DNA of 64,000 nt. Origin: Domibacillus aminovorans (GTDB lineage: Bacteria; Bacillota; Bacilli; Bacillales; Domibacillaceae). The stretch is taken from the NCBI RefSeq assembly GCF_001643235.1, contig NZ_LQWY01000023.1, positions 45,423 to 109,422 of the forward strand, read 5' to 3'. Below, piece after piece: positions 25,881-34,639 of the stretch. The notes below the pieces were generated by a model, which was given only the letters and a program-made list of their open reading frames with translations, did no database searches and was not told the DNA's origin. Made by a program: the position numbers and the translations under genes. The stretch's first letter is position 1, and each line of letters starts with the position of its first letter.

Positions 25881-26942
25881 ATGAAAAAACGCATGTGGTT
25901 TTCCGTGCTTTCTAGTTTATTATTCGTATCAGCTTGTTCAGGAGAAAAAAGTGTTCCGACGGATGCACAAAGCGGGGTATCGGGCGATTTAACCGTGTAT
26001 ACAGCGGTGGAAGAAGAATTGATCCCTGATTATATGGCTTCTTTTGAAGAAAAGTATCCAGAGGTGGATGTCAAAATCGTCCGTGATTCGACAGGTATTA
26101 TGACAGCTAAGCTTCTCGCAGAAGGGGAAAACACAAGTGCGGATGTTGTATGGGGTCTTGCGGCATCAAGTTTGCTGGCACTGGATCAAAAAGACATGCT
26201 GAAAGAATACACGCCAGCAGGTGCGGAAAACATTAAACCGGATTTTAAAGACAAAAATGAACCACTTAAATGGACAGGCAACACGGCGTTTATGACGGGG
26301 ATTGCAGTGAATACGGAAGAATTGAAAAAGCTGAATGTACCGGTGCCAAAAACATATGAAGATTTACTGAAACCAGAATATAAAGGACTCATTGTTATGC
26401 CTCACCCGGCGTCAAGCGGAACCGGCTACTTAACAGTCAATGGATGGCTGCAGATGATGGGCGAAAAAGAAGGCTGGTCTTACATGGACAAGCTTCATGA
26501 AAATATCGGTACGTATACGCATTCGGGATCAAAACCGGCGAAAATGGCGGCGGCAGGTGAATATCCGATTGGTATTTCACTTGTTTATACAGCGGTTCAA
26601 ATGAAAGAAGACGGCGCGCCGGTTGAAGTGATCCTGCCGGAAGAAGGACTCGGTTGGGAAGTGGAAGCCAATGCGTTAATCAATAAAAAGGATGCTGGCA
26701 ATGAAGAAGCGGCGCATGCCTTTTTGGACTGGGCTATCGAAGAAGATGTGATGAAGAAGTATTTTGACGCAAATGGATTTACGACAATGAATAAGGAATT
26801 TGAGCTGCCGGCATCATTCCCGAAAAACGTAGAAGAAAAGATGTATAAGGAAAATGACTTGTACTGGGCGGCGGAAAACCGGGACACGATTTTAACAGAA
26901 TGGGAATCAAAATATGGAACGAAAGCCGAACCGGAAGAATAA
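25881..26942 (+). CDS. 2-aminoethylphosphonate ABC transporter, substrate-binding lipoprotein
   Basis: Residues 1-18 are a lipoprotein signal with lipobox LFVSAC (lipidated Cys about 19). The mature part is an iron(III)/AEP-type binding protein: LTVYTAVEEELIPDYMASFE, DVVWGLAASSLLALDQ, PHPASSGTGYLTVNGWLQ. It belongs with PhnS-type receptors for 2-aminoethylphosphonate, a call strengthened by phnX and phnW in the same operon. AAAGGAG precedes the ATG. The PhoP-like box upstream predicts induction under phosphate starvation. Confidence 0.87.
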   Translation: MKKRMWFSVLSSLLFVSACSGEKSVPTDAQSGVSGDLTVYTAVEEELIPDYMASFEEKYPEVDVKIVRDSTGIMTAKLLAEGENTSADVVWGLAASSLLALDQKDMLKEYTPAGAENIKPDFKDKNEPLKWTGNTAFMTGIAVNTEELKKLNVPVPKTYEDLLKPEYKGLIVMPHPASSGTGYLTVNGWLQMMGEKEGWSYMDKLHENIGTYTHSGSKPAKMAAAGEYPIGISLVYTAVQMKEDGAPVEVILPEEGLGWEVEANALINKKDAGNEEAAHAFLDWAIEEDVMKKYFDANGFTTMNKEFELPASFPKNVEEKMYKENDLYWAAENRDTILTEWESKYGTKAEPEE

Positions 26943-26955
26943 AGGAGAGATCATG

Positions 26956-27960
26956 ATGGCAAAATCACTTCAAATTAAATCGGTAATGAAAACATTCGGC
27001 CAGACGACCGCACTTGAAGAAATTCATCTCGACATTGAAAAAGGAGAGTTTGTCAGTTTACTTGGACCGAGCGGATGCGGGAAATCAACGCTGCTCCGGA
27101 TCATTGCGGGGCTCGATCAGCCGACATCAGGAGGGTTGAACGTTGATGGAGCTGATATTACAGCTTCGTCTGCTTCTTCACGAAACATTGGCATGGTGTT
27201 TCAGTCATATGCGCTGTTTCCAAACATGACGGTGCGCAAAAACATTGAGTTTGCTCTCAAGCCGAAGAAGCTGTCAAAAAAGACGCGCACAGATAAAGCG
27301 ATGCATATGCTGCAACTTGTCGGACTTGAAGCACTCGCAGACCGGACACCGCAGCAATTGTCAGGTGGCCAGCAACAGCGGGTAGCACTGGCGCGCGCAC
27401 TTGTGATCGAACCGGATTTTCTTCTTCTTGATGAACCGCTATCGGCGCTTGATGCGAATGTGCGCCATCAGCTACAACAGGAAATTCGCCGTATTCATCA
27501 CGAATTTGGTATGACAACGATTATGGTCACGCATGATCAGGATGAAGCGCTCACCATGGCTGACCGGATTGCGGTGATGAACAACGGACGCATTGCCCAG
27601 TACGATACACCACAAAATGTGTACCGGTTTCCTGCTGATTCGTTCGTCGCATCTTTTATTGGAACGTCGAACCAGATCGAACAATTGGGGGAAACACGCG
27701 TGATTCGTCCCGAGCATTTCTTCGTTGCTAACGCCCAATCCGGCATGGAGACGTATGTGGACAGCATGATGTTTAAAGGCGCATATTACCGCCTGAAAGT
27801 GAGTGTCACAGATCGAACATCGCCACTTTTAAATGAAAAACTCATTGTGGATTTGCCGGCAGACGTCGTGGACAGCCGAAACATTTGCCCAAGGAAGATT
27901 GTCTATTTATCCGTGCATGAGCATGAAGCACGGCCTTCAAAAAAAGTGGTGATGGTGTGA
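26956..27960 (+). CDS. 2-aminoethylphosphonate ABC transporter, ATPase
   Basis: Walker A GPSGCGKST, Q-loop NIGMVFQSYALFPNMTV, signature [15 protein letters not shown], Walker B FLLLDEPLSALD and H-loop VTHDQDEA are all intact, with a C-terminal regulatory OB-like extension (residues 235-334). This is the PotA/PhnT-type importer ATPase for the AEP system. Tandem ATGs lie at 26953/26956 after AAAGGAGAG; I take the second for better spacing. It overlaps the permease by 4 bases. Confidence 0.9.
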   Translation: MAKSLQIKSVMKTFGQTTALEEIHLDIEKGEFVSLLGPSGCGKSTLLRIIAGLDQPTSGGLNVDGADITASSASSRNIGMVFQSYALFPNMTVRKNIEFALKPKKLSKKTRTDKAMHMLQLVGLEALADRTPQQLSGGQQQRVALARALVIEPDFLLLDEPLSALDANVRHQLQQEIRRIHHEFGMTTIMVTHDQDEALTMADRIAVMNNGRIAQYDTPQNVYRFPADSFVASFIGTSNQIEQLGETRVIRPEHFFVANAQSGMETYVDSMMFKGAYYRLKVSVTDRTSPLLNEKLIVDLPADVVDSRNICPRKIVYLSVHEHEARPSKKVVMV

Positions 27961-29690
27961 CGACACTTTCTGGTGTGAAAATATTGAAGCGAAGTGTTTC
28001 ATTGTGGCGCCCGCTTCAATTAACGATTATTTTCTTATCATTAGGCTGTCTGCTTTTTATGCCAATTTCGGCGTTGTTTCTCGAAGTGGCCAAAGATGAA
28101 GAAGGCAGATGGACCGGATTTGGCCAGGCAATCAGCTATTTGTCCAATCCGACTTTGTTAACAAGCTTTCAGCATTCGCTGACGATTGCTCTTTGGACAA
28201 CGGTTTTTGCACTATCGTTTGGTTTTGTGTATGCATTTGCCATTTCGCGTACGAATGTGAAAGGGAAGCGGGTGTTGCTCGGGTTTGCCATGTTACCTCT
28301 TTTTGTCCCGACGATGATGCACGGGATTGCGCTCATTTATTTATTTGGGCGGCAGGGGATTGTGACGACCGGTTTGTTTGGTCTCTTTCCAGGTGTTGAC
28401 ATCGAATTGTATGGCCCGGTCGGCATTGTGATGGCGGAGATTATCTATACTTTCCCACAAGTCGTTTTGCTTATGTACGTCGCGCTTCGTCAATCGGATC
28501 AAGGATTGTATGATGCCGCGAAAACGATGGGTATCAGTTCAGCGGGCCGGCTTTTCGGCATTACGATTCCCAGCATTCGGCTCGCGTTTGTGAGTGCCGG
28601 AATGGTAGCATTCACGCTTAGCTTTACAGATTACGGTGCACCGAAACTTGTTGGAGGACAATACAATGTGCTCGCGACCGATGTGTACAAGCAAGTCGTC
28701 GGGCAGCAAAATTTTGCGCTCGGCGCAGTAGCCGGGATCTTACTAATGACACCGGCACTGATCGCATTTGTGGTTGACCAATCTGCGTCACAAAAGCCGT
28801 CGTTTTCATTGAATGCAAAAGCAAAAGCACTTGAGATTGGCATACATCGGGTCCGTGATGTGTTGTTCGGTTCATTCGCATACGGCATGGCGCTCGTTGT
28901 TGCGGTTTTGTTTTTGATGATGATTGTGGCGTCTGTGACCCCGGTCTGGCCATATACATTCGGATTTTCACTTGAGCATTTCACGTTTAACAGTTACACA
29001 GGAGACGGGTTTACAGTCTTTTTAAACAGTTTGATTGCAGCGACTGGTACGGCGGTATTCGGTACTCTTTTTGCCTTTTTGTTTGCGTACTGGCTTCAAA
29101 ATGGTGCTCTGCCGGCTACACTCGCGAAAATGGGTCATTTTATGAGCCTGCTTCCGATGGCGGTGCCGGGTCTTGTGATCGGGATCAGCTACGTGCTGTT
29201 TTTCAGTCGCCCCGAATGGTTATTCTTCGGACTGGTGGTGCCAAATATGCTGCACGCATTGTATGGAACGATGGCGATCGTGATTGTATCAACGGTTCTT
29301 CATTTTTTCTCTGTTACTTATATGACGGCGCGGACGGCTTTGAAGAAGCTGGATGCGGAATGTGAGCAGGTCGCGAAAACACTGGGGCTGACGCGGATCG
29401 ATACGTTTCTTCATTACACACTACCATCGTGTGCACCGGCGCTTTTGGAAATGGCGATGTATTTTTTCGTCAATTCGATGGTCACGATCTCGGCGGTTAT
29501 TTTCTTGTACACGCCGGATACGAAAACAGCGGCGGTTTCGATTGTCAGCCTGGATGATGCAGGTAATATCGAAGCAGCAGCGGCGATGGGGCTTTTAATT
29601 GTCCTTGTGAATGTTGTTGTGCGTTTTCTATATGAACAGCTGCTGCGTATGGCAGGAAAAAGAACAAAACGAAAAGGAGAGACTGCGTGA
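27957..29690 (+). CDS. 2-aminoethylphosphonate ABC transporter, fused double permease
   Basis: At 577 residues this is two importer permease domains in one chain. Each half has about six membrane segments and an EAA-type loop (DAAKTMGISSAGRLFGITIP in the first, EQVAKTLGLTRIDTFLHYTL in the second) that docks the ATPase. Such fusion is typical of PhnU2-type AEP permeases and iron(III) FbpB-like systems. Start GTG 27957 overlaps the ATPase stop. The stop TGA lies next to the phnX start. Confidence 0.9.
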   Translation: MTTLSGVKILKRSVSLWRPLQLTIIFLSLGCLLFMPISALFLEVAKDEEGRWTGFGQAISYLSNPTLLTSFQHSLTIALWTTVFALSFGFVYAFAISRTNVKGKRVLLGFAMLPLFVPTMMHGIALIYLFGRQGIVTTGLFGLFPGVDIELYGPVGIVMAEIIYTFPQVVLLMYVALRQSDQGLYDAAKTMGISSAGRLFGITIPSIRLAFVSAGMVAFTLSFTDYGAPKLVGGQYNVLATDVYKQVVGQQNFALGAVAGILLMTPALIAFVVDQSASQKPSFSLNAKAKALEIGIHRVRDVLFGSFAYGMALVVAVLFLMMIVASVTPVWPYTFGFSLEHFTFNSYTGDGFTVFLNSLIAATGTAVFGTLFAFLFAYWLQNGALPATLAKMGHFMSLLPMAVPGLVIGISYVLFFSRPEWLFFGLVVPNMLHALYGTMAIVIVSTVLHFFSVTYMTARTALKKLDAECEQVAKTLGLTRIDTFLHYTLPSCAPALLEMAMYFFVNSMVTISAVIFLYTPDTKTAAVSIVSLDDAGNIEAAAAMGLLIVLVNVVVRFLYEQLLRMAGKRTKRKGETA

Positions 29691-30502
29691 TGAAAAAAAT
29701 TCAAGGTGTATTTCTTGATTGGGCGGGAACGACAGTAGATTACGGATGCATGGCGCCGGTTGAAAGTTTTGTGAAAATATTTGAAGAAAAAGGGATTCAG
29801 GTCACGATGGATGAGACACGCGAGCCGATGGGTATGGCGAAAATCGATCATATCCGGACGATGCTTGAGATGCCGTCGATTCGAAAACAGTGGCAAGGAG
29901 AGCCGACAGAAGCGGATGTTCGTGAGCTGAATGAACGGTTTGAAGCGTGTTTGTTTGAAAGTCTTGATGAATACACAGATCCAGTGCCAGGCGCGGTGGA
30001 AGCGGTCGAGACACTGCGGGAAATGGGATTAGTCATTGGGACAACAACAGGCTATACGCGGGAGATGATCGATATTGTGCGTGCAGGTGCGGCGGAAAAA
30101 GGCTATGAGCCGGATGTGACTGTGACAGCGGATGATGTGGATGCAGGCCGTCCATATCCATGGATGATGTATTATGCGGCGATGAAGCTCGGTGTGTATC
30201 CGATGAACAGAATTGTGAAAGTGGGCGACACGACCGTCGATATGGAAGAAGGCCGGAATGCAGGTGCATGGACAGTCGGGTTAATTTATGGCTCAAGTGA
30301 ACTTGGCTTATCAATAGAGGAAGTATCGCATTTGACAGAAGACGAGCGCGCTGTTCGTGAAGCGGCTGTTCGTGAAAAATTAATGGCGGCAGGTGCACAT
30401 GCGGTGCTGTTCTCCATTGGCGAGCTGCCGGCGTTTATTCGTGAACTTGATCGTACTCTTTCGGAAAAGGAGGAATCATCATGGTCCGTTCTCTCCTTTT
30501 AA
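29690..30502 (+). CDS. phnX: Phosphonoacetaldehyde hydrolase (phosphonatase)
   Basis: A HAD enzyme cleaving the C-P bond of phosphonoacetaldehyde to acetaldehyde and phosphate. Asp10 in GVFLDWAGTTVDYG is the nucleophile, and Lys51 in PMGMAKIDHIR is the Schiff-base lysine unique to phosphonatases. VTADDVDAGRPYPWMMYYA and VKVGDTTVDMEEG complete the set. AAAGGAGAG precedes ATG 29690. It overlaps phnW by 22 bases, with the phnW ribosome site (AAAAGGAGG) inside phnX. Confidence 0.95.
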   Translation: MKKIQGVFLDWAGTTVDYGCMAPVESFVKIFEEKGIQVTMDETREPMGMAKIDHIRTMLEMPSIRKQWQGEPTEADVRELNERFEACLFESLDEYTDPVPGAVEAVETLREMGLVIGTTTGYTREMIDIVRAGAAEKGYEPDVTVTADDVDAGRPYPWMMYYAAMKLGVYPMNRIVKVGDTTVDMEEGRNAGAWTVGLIYGSSELGLSIEEVSHLTEDERAVREAAVREKLMAAGAHAVLFSIGELPAFIRELDRTLSEKEESSWSVLSF

Positions 30503-31584
30503 CTCCAGGTCCACTGACAACAACAGATACCGTTAAAACAGCAATGATGGGTGACTGGTGTACGTGGGAAGAAGAATACAAAAAGCTGACGCGCGGCATA
30601 CGCAGCCGGCTCGTGGAACTGGCTGGCGGCGGGGATCAGTATACCGCTGTTTTGATGCAGGGCAGCGGCACATTTTCAGTGGAAGCGGCGATCGGTACGT
30701 TTATATCGAAAGAAGATCATGTGCTCATTGGCGTAAACGGTGCGTATGGCCGGCGGATAGTGGAAATTGCCGAACGTTTACACATTCCGTACAGCACGGT
30801 GACGGCAGATGATACAAAGGCGCTTGAAGTTGCTTCATTTGAAGAAAAGCTGCGGACTGATTCATCGATTACACACGTGATGTTCGTTCACTCGGAAACG
30901 ACTTCGGGGCTTTTGAATCCCGTTCAAGACATTTGCCGGATTGCGAAACAGTTTGGTAAAACGACGATGGTCGATGCGATGTCGAGCTTTGGCGGCATGG
31001 ATATGTCAATGGCTGATTGGAACATGGATGTTCTCGTTTCCAGTTCAAATAAATGCCTGCAAGGTGTGCCGGGTTTTGGTTTTGTACTAGCAAACCGCGC
31101 GTTGTTAAAATCGCGAAAAGGATGTGCACCGTCGCTTTCGCTTGATGTGTACGATCAGTTCGAAACGATGGAAAATGACGGCGGTAAATGGCGGTTCACT
31201 TCGCCCACACATGCGGTTCATGCGTTTTCACAGGCACTTGCTGAACTCATAGAAGAAGGCGGCGTCCCGGTGCGGGAAGCACGTTACCGTAAAAATCAAG
31301 AAACGCTTATTGCCGGCATGGAAGCACTTGGTTTTAAAACGGCCGTCTCGAAATCAATTCAATCACCATTTATCGTATCGTTTTTGTATCCAGACCGCAC
31401 GTTTTCATTTGACACTTTCTATACAGCGTTAAAAGCTGATGGATTTATTATTTATCCGGGTAAATTAACGGATCTTCCTGCATTCCGGATCGGGACCATT
31501 GGTGATATACACGTTTCGGATATTCAGCGGCTGCTTGAATCAATTAAAACATATATGACTGTGAGAGGAGAGATACGCATATGA
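30481..31584 (+). CDS. phnW: 2-aminoethylphosphonate--pyruvate transaminase
   Basis: A class V PLP transaminase: LLLTPGPLTTTDTVKTAMMG, MQGSGTFSVEAAIGTFI, VDAMSSFGGMDM, and Lys191 in SSSNKCLQGVPGFGFVLA. It moves the amino group of AEP to pyruvate, giving phosphonoacetaldehyde for PhnX and alanine. Length 367 is normal. With PhnX and the ABC transporter it forms a complete AEP to phosphate, acetaldehyde and alanine route. Confidence 0.95.
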   Translation: MVRSLLLTPGPLTTTDTVKTAMMGDWCTWEEEYKKLTRGIRSRLVELAGGGDQYTAVLMQGSGTFSVEAAIGTFISKEDHVLIGVNGAYGRRIVEIAERLHIPYSTVTADDTKALEVASFEEKLRTDSSITHVMFVHSETTSGLLNPVQDICRIAKQFGKTTMVDAMSSFGGMDMSMADWNMDVLVSSSNKCLQGVPGFGFVLANRALLKSRKGCAPSLSLDVYDQFETMENDGGKWRFTSPTHAVHAFSQALAELIEEGGVPVREARYRKNQETLIAGMEALGFKTAVSKSIQSPFIVSFLYPDRTFSFDTFYTALKADGFIIYPGKLTDLPAFRIGTIGDIHVSDIQRLLESIKTYMTVRGEIRI

Positions 31585-32768
31585 AAATATTTTGTCTAGG
31601 TGGAGCAGGTAGAATCAGCAGAGAAGCTGTCTTTGATTTGGTGGAGCATTCTGTATTCGAAGAAATTGTGATTGGTGATTACAATGAAGAAGAAGGCTCC
31701 AGGGTGGTAGAGTGGCTGAATGATCCGCGTGTGTCGTTTGTGAAAGTAAATGTATTTGACGAAGCGGATACGATCGCCAAGATGACCGGGTTTGATATTG
31801 TGCTGGACGGGACGACAATTCAATTGAATGGCCAAACAACGAAATTAATTGCAGCGGCGGGCTGCCATGGAATTAATTTGAATGGATTCGGGGAAGAGTT
31901 TGCCTATGAAGAGACGTTTAAAGCAAACGGAAAAACAATGCTGCCAGGCTTCGGAATGACGCCGGGCCTGACGCAAATGATGGCGATGTACGCAGCGAAC
32001 CGTCTGGATTCGGTGCAGTCCGTCCGGGTGAGCCACGGGTCGTTCCGTCCGATTGCATTTTCCAAATCCATTGCGGAAACGACGACGTATGAATATGACC
32101 CAGAACTGCCAGGGCGTGTCGTATTTGAAAACGGTGAATTTGTTCAGGTGGAGCCGTTTGCCCGTCCGCGTGATATTCAATTGCCGGAGCCGTACGGTCA
32201 TACGGTACAGTATATTATTCCGCATTCCGAAACAGTAACGCTCGCCAAAGCATTGAAAGACAAAGGCGTCCAGCTAATTGAAACACGCGGTACATGGCCG
32301 GAGCAAAACATGCGTCTCGTGCGTGCGCTGTATGAGTATGGCATTTTACGAAATGAAAAAGTAAGTGTTGGCGGCGAAGAAGAGGGTATAATGGATATCA
32401 TCAGTTCATACTTGCTTCAATCAGAAGAAGGACAGTCGACTGAACTGTATGGCTATGCGCTTCATATAGAAGTGATCGGGGAAAAAGACGGCGAGGCGAT
32501 TTGTTATGAGCTGACGCATACGCACCCGAAAAGCGATGGGTCCGTGCCAGGTTGGGAAGGGCTGCGTGCGTATACGCGTAATGTGGCGATTCCGTTTGCG
32601 GTGGCGGCGGAACGCATGGCGAAAGGAGACGTGGAAAAAACGGGTGTGCTGACGCCGGAAGAGGCATTTGGCGCCCATCCAGAATTATTTTTCCCGTTGC
32701 TTGAAAAACGAGGCATTCATGTTCATATCGAAAAGAAAGCTGTCTTGCCTGAAGAATCGTATGTATAA
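31581..32768 (+). CDS. Saccharopine-dehydrogenase-like NAD(P) oxidoreductase in the AEP operon
   Basis: The N-terminus IFCLGGAGRISREAVFDLVE is a GGAGRI-type Rossmann loop, followed by DGTTIQLNGQTTKLIAAA and GFGMTPGLTQMMAMYAANRL as in the saccharopine/carboxynorspermidine dehydrogenase family. The C-terminal domain (HTHPKSDGSVPGWEGL) is also of that family. Such enzymes form or break C-N bonds between an amine and a keto acid. It overlaps phnW by 4 bases, so it belongs to AEP metabolism; the substrate is unknown. Cleaving an N-substituted AEP or recycling alanine are two options (inference). Confidence 0.8.
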   Translation: MKIFCLGGAGRISREAVFDLVEHSVFEEIVIGDYNEEEGSRVVEWLNDPRVSFVKVNVFDEADTIAKMTGFDIVLDGTTIQLNGQTTKLIAAAGCHGINLNGFGEEFAYEETFKANGKTMLPGFGMTPGLTQMMAMYAANRLDSVQSVRVSHGSFRPIAFSKSIAETTTYEYDPELPGRVVFENGEFVQVEPFARPRDIQLPEPYGHTVQYIIPHSETVTLAKALKDKGVQLIETRGTWPEQNMRLVRALYEYGILRNEKVSVGGEEEGIMDIISSYLLQSEEGQSTELYGYALHIEVIGEKDGEAICYELTHTHPKSDGSVPGWEGLRAYTRNVAIPFAVAAERMAKGDVEKTGVLTPEEAFGAHPELFFPLLEKRGIHVHIEKKAVLPEESYV

Positions 32769-32784
32769 AGGCAGGTGGACGCCG

Positions 32785-33534
32785 ATGCTGGCGGAAGAAC
32801 GAAAATTAAAGATTATGGAGTACGTCGCGGAATATGGAAGTGTACGAGTTTCGGATCTTGCCGAGGAATTTGTCGTGTCGACGGAAACGGTCCGTCGCTA
32901 TTTGGATGAGCTGGAAAAAGATCAAAAGCTAAAAAAAGTATACGGTGGTGCGGTTCGGCTCAGTGAAAAAGAGGAACCGCCGATTTTAAATCGGGAAACG
33001 AAAAACCGGCTGGAAAAGCGGCTTATCGCCGAACAGGCCGTCTCGTTTATTTTAGAAGGTGATGTTGTGTTTATCGATGAAGGAACAACAACTTTGCAAA
33101 TGGCAGACGGGCTGAGCCGGTTTAAAGAGATCACTGTGATGACCACATCGTTTCCGCTCGCCAACCGGTTAATGCAGACGGATTTTGAAGGCGACATCAT
33201 TTTCCTCGGTGGACTCGTACAAAAAGATCACTGGCGGACGGCCGGCAGCTTGACGACGAAAGTGGTACGGGAACTTCATGCCGACAAAGCGTTTATTGCC
33301 GTTGACGGGGTTCATCCGGAATTTGGCCTTTCCTGCTACGACAGCGACAAAGCCGTGCTCGGCCAGATGTATATGGAGCAGGTGGAAACAAGTTATGCGC
33401 TCGCGGACTATTCAAAAATGAACATGCGGGCCACACACTGCATCGCGCCTTTGCAGCAGGTGGATTTCATCGTCACCGACCGCCCGGCAGAAGGCAGCTG
33501 GTCGAATGATAACTGGGTGGTTGCGCAGCCATAA
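32785..33534 (+). CDS. DeoR-family regulator of the AEP operon
   Basis: An N-terminal DeoR helix-turn-helix (LAEERKLKIMEYVAEYGSVR, STETVRRYLDELEKD) is followed by the sugar-phosphate-sensor-like domain: VVFIDEGTTTLQMAD, ITVMTTSFPLANRLM, DKAFIAVDGVHPEFGLS. Length 249 is typical. ATG 32785 follows GGCAGGTGG; ATG 32761 would overlap the upstream stop. Being last in the operon it probably regulates it in response to a phosphonate or aldehyde intermediate, together with PhoP. Confidence 0.88.
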   Translation: MLAEERKLKIMEYVAEYGSVRVSDLAEEFVVSTETVRRYLDELEKDQKLKKVYGGAVRLSEKEEPPILNRETKNRLEKRLIAEQAVSFILEGDVVFIDEGTTTLQMADGLSRFKEITVMTTSFPLANRLMQTDFEGDIIFLGGLVQKDHWRTAGSLTTKVVRELHADKAFIAVDGVHPEFGLSCYDSDKAVLGQMYMEQVETSYALADYSKMNMRATHCIAPLQQVDFIVTDRPAEGSWSNDNWVVAQP

Positions 33535-33571
33535 ATAGAAAGAGGATGTCTCATAGACCCCTCTAAATGAA

Positions 33572-33611
33572 GAAAATCCAGAGAGAAATGAAATTTCTCT
33601 CTGGATTTTTT
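33572..33611 (+). terminator. Terminator of the AEP operon
   Basis: AATCCAGAGAGAAAT pairs with ATTTCTCTCTGGATT, then TTTT. Confidence 0.9.
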
Positions 33612-33808
33612 CGTTAATTCAAAATAGGCTTTTTTGTTTTTATTAGAAGATATAGTTTGAAGATAGAAATCTGTTAGAATCCCGTAAAATCCGCTTTTTT
33701 TAAAGAGATTTTATCACATGCAAAAAATTACGTTATCTTGCTTTTTAATTGATAAATCGTTTATTTATAAGTGCTAACGTGTAGAATAAAAGTAGAGGTG
33801 AACACGTG

Positions 33809-34308
33809 ATGGAAGTGAAAAAAACAACCATTCCTGCTGAGTACTGGAAAGCCATTACGGAATGTGATGCAGCGTACGATGAAACATTTTTTTATGGGGT
33901 AACAACGACAGGCATCTTTTGTCGGCCTTCCTATAAATCCAGGGTGCCCAATCAAGAAAACGTACGAATCTTCAAAAATGCTTATATCGCTTTAGAGGAA
34001 AAATTCAGGCCGTGCAAGCGGTGTAAACCCGATGGATTGCATTTATCTGCGGAGGAGTGGGTCGAGCAAATTGTTGAATGGATTGATCAACATTATATTA
34101 AACCCCTCACACTTCATACATTGGCGGATATTTCCGACGGCAGCCCTTACCATTTACAGCGATTGTTTAAGCGTGTGAGAGGCCTATCGCCAACAGAATA
34201 TATTCAACAGGTACGTCTTGAAAAAGCAATCCATGGGCTTGAGACAACCGGGCAATCAATCGCTGACATCGGAACGGCTGTGGGATTTTCGAACACGCCT
34301 TATTTTAT
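33809..34308 (+). pseudogene. ada: ada, 5' part (methylphosphotriester-Cys domain and first HTH), cut by IS element
   Basis: The Ada N-terminal domain reads FYGVTTTGIFCRPSYKSRVP and FRPCKRCKPDG, followed by an AraC HTH (LTLHTLADISDGSPYHLQRL, SIADIGTAVGFSNTPYF). Ada repairs methylphosphotriesters and becomes an activator of alkylation repair. The zinc site normally has four Cys; here the second (RPSC) is Tyr, TAT. The frame breaks after PYF at 34308, where the mobile element begins, and resumes at 35876 with ..TLFKKRLGKTPSGYRKTYDQ. Start ATG 33809, 8 bases after AGAGGTGA. Confidence 0.85.
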
Positions 34309-34405
34309 CAGACTTTCAGGCGAGAATACCCTCATCTTCAAATACGTGAAGGGCGCAGCTCAGTATGAAGTGGGGGGATGAATCCTCATTAGACAAGGGG
34401 TCGCT

Positions 34406-34558
34406 TTAGCGGTCTCGATTGTCCGATTGTTCGAGCGCATATTGAATGAGGTAGATAATCGTTTGAGTACGGGTACTAAACCCTTTTTCTTCTTTGAACT
34501 TGTCTACTCTGCTTAAAAGAACTTTAGGAAATCTTAGCACGACTGATTGTTTTTCCAT
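34406..34558 (-). CDS. 50-residue ribbon-helix-helix protein inside the IS element
   Basis: MEKQSVVLRFPKVLLSRVDK, then FKEEKGFSTRTQTIIYLIQY, is a CopG/Arc-like ribbon-helix-helix: one beta strand (SVVLRFP) and two helices. TTAGGAGTG is a perfect ribosome site 6 bases before ATG 34558. It is transcribed away from tnpB over an intergenic region rich in inverted repeats, so autoregulation and control of tnpB are likely (inference). Confidence 0.7.
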   Translation of the reverse strand: MEKQSVVLRFPKVLLSRVDKFKEEKGFSTRTQTIIYLIQYALEQSDNRDR

Positions 34559-34573
34559 GATGTCACTCCTAAA

Positions 34574-34617
34574 ATGATATACAATTAATATATATTTTGA
34601 TATCATAAGTGTATCAT
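34574..34617. promoter_or_regulatory. Repeated operator-like sites between the RHH gene and tnpB
   Basis: ATGATATAC (34574-34582), palindromic TGATATCA (34598-34605) and GTATCAT (34611-34617) are related half-sites, as expected for an RHH operator covering both divergent promoters. Confidence 0.45.
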
Positions 34618-34639
34618 AATAGACAAGTAGGTGGAAGTT

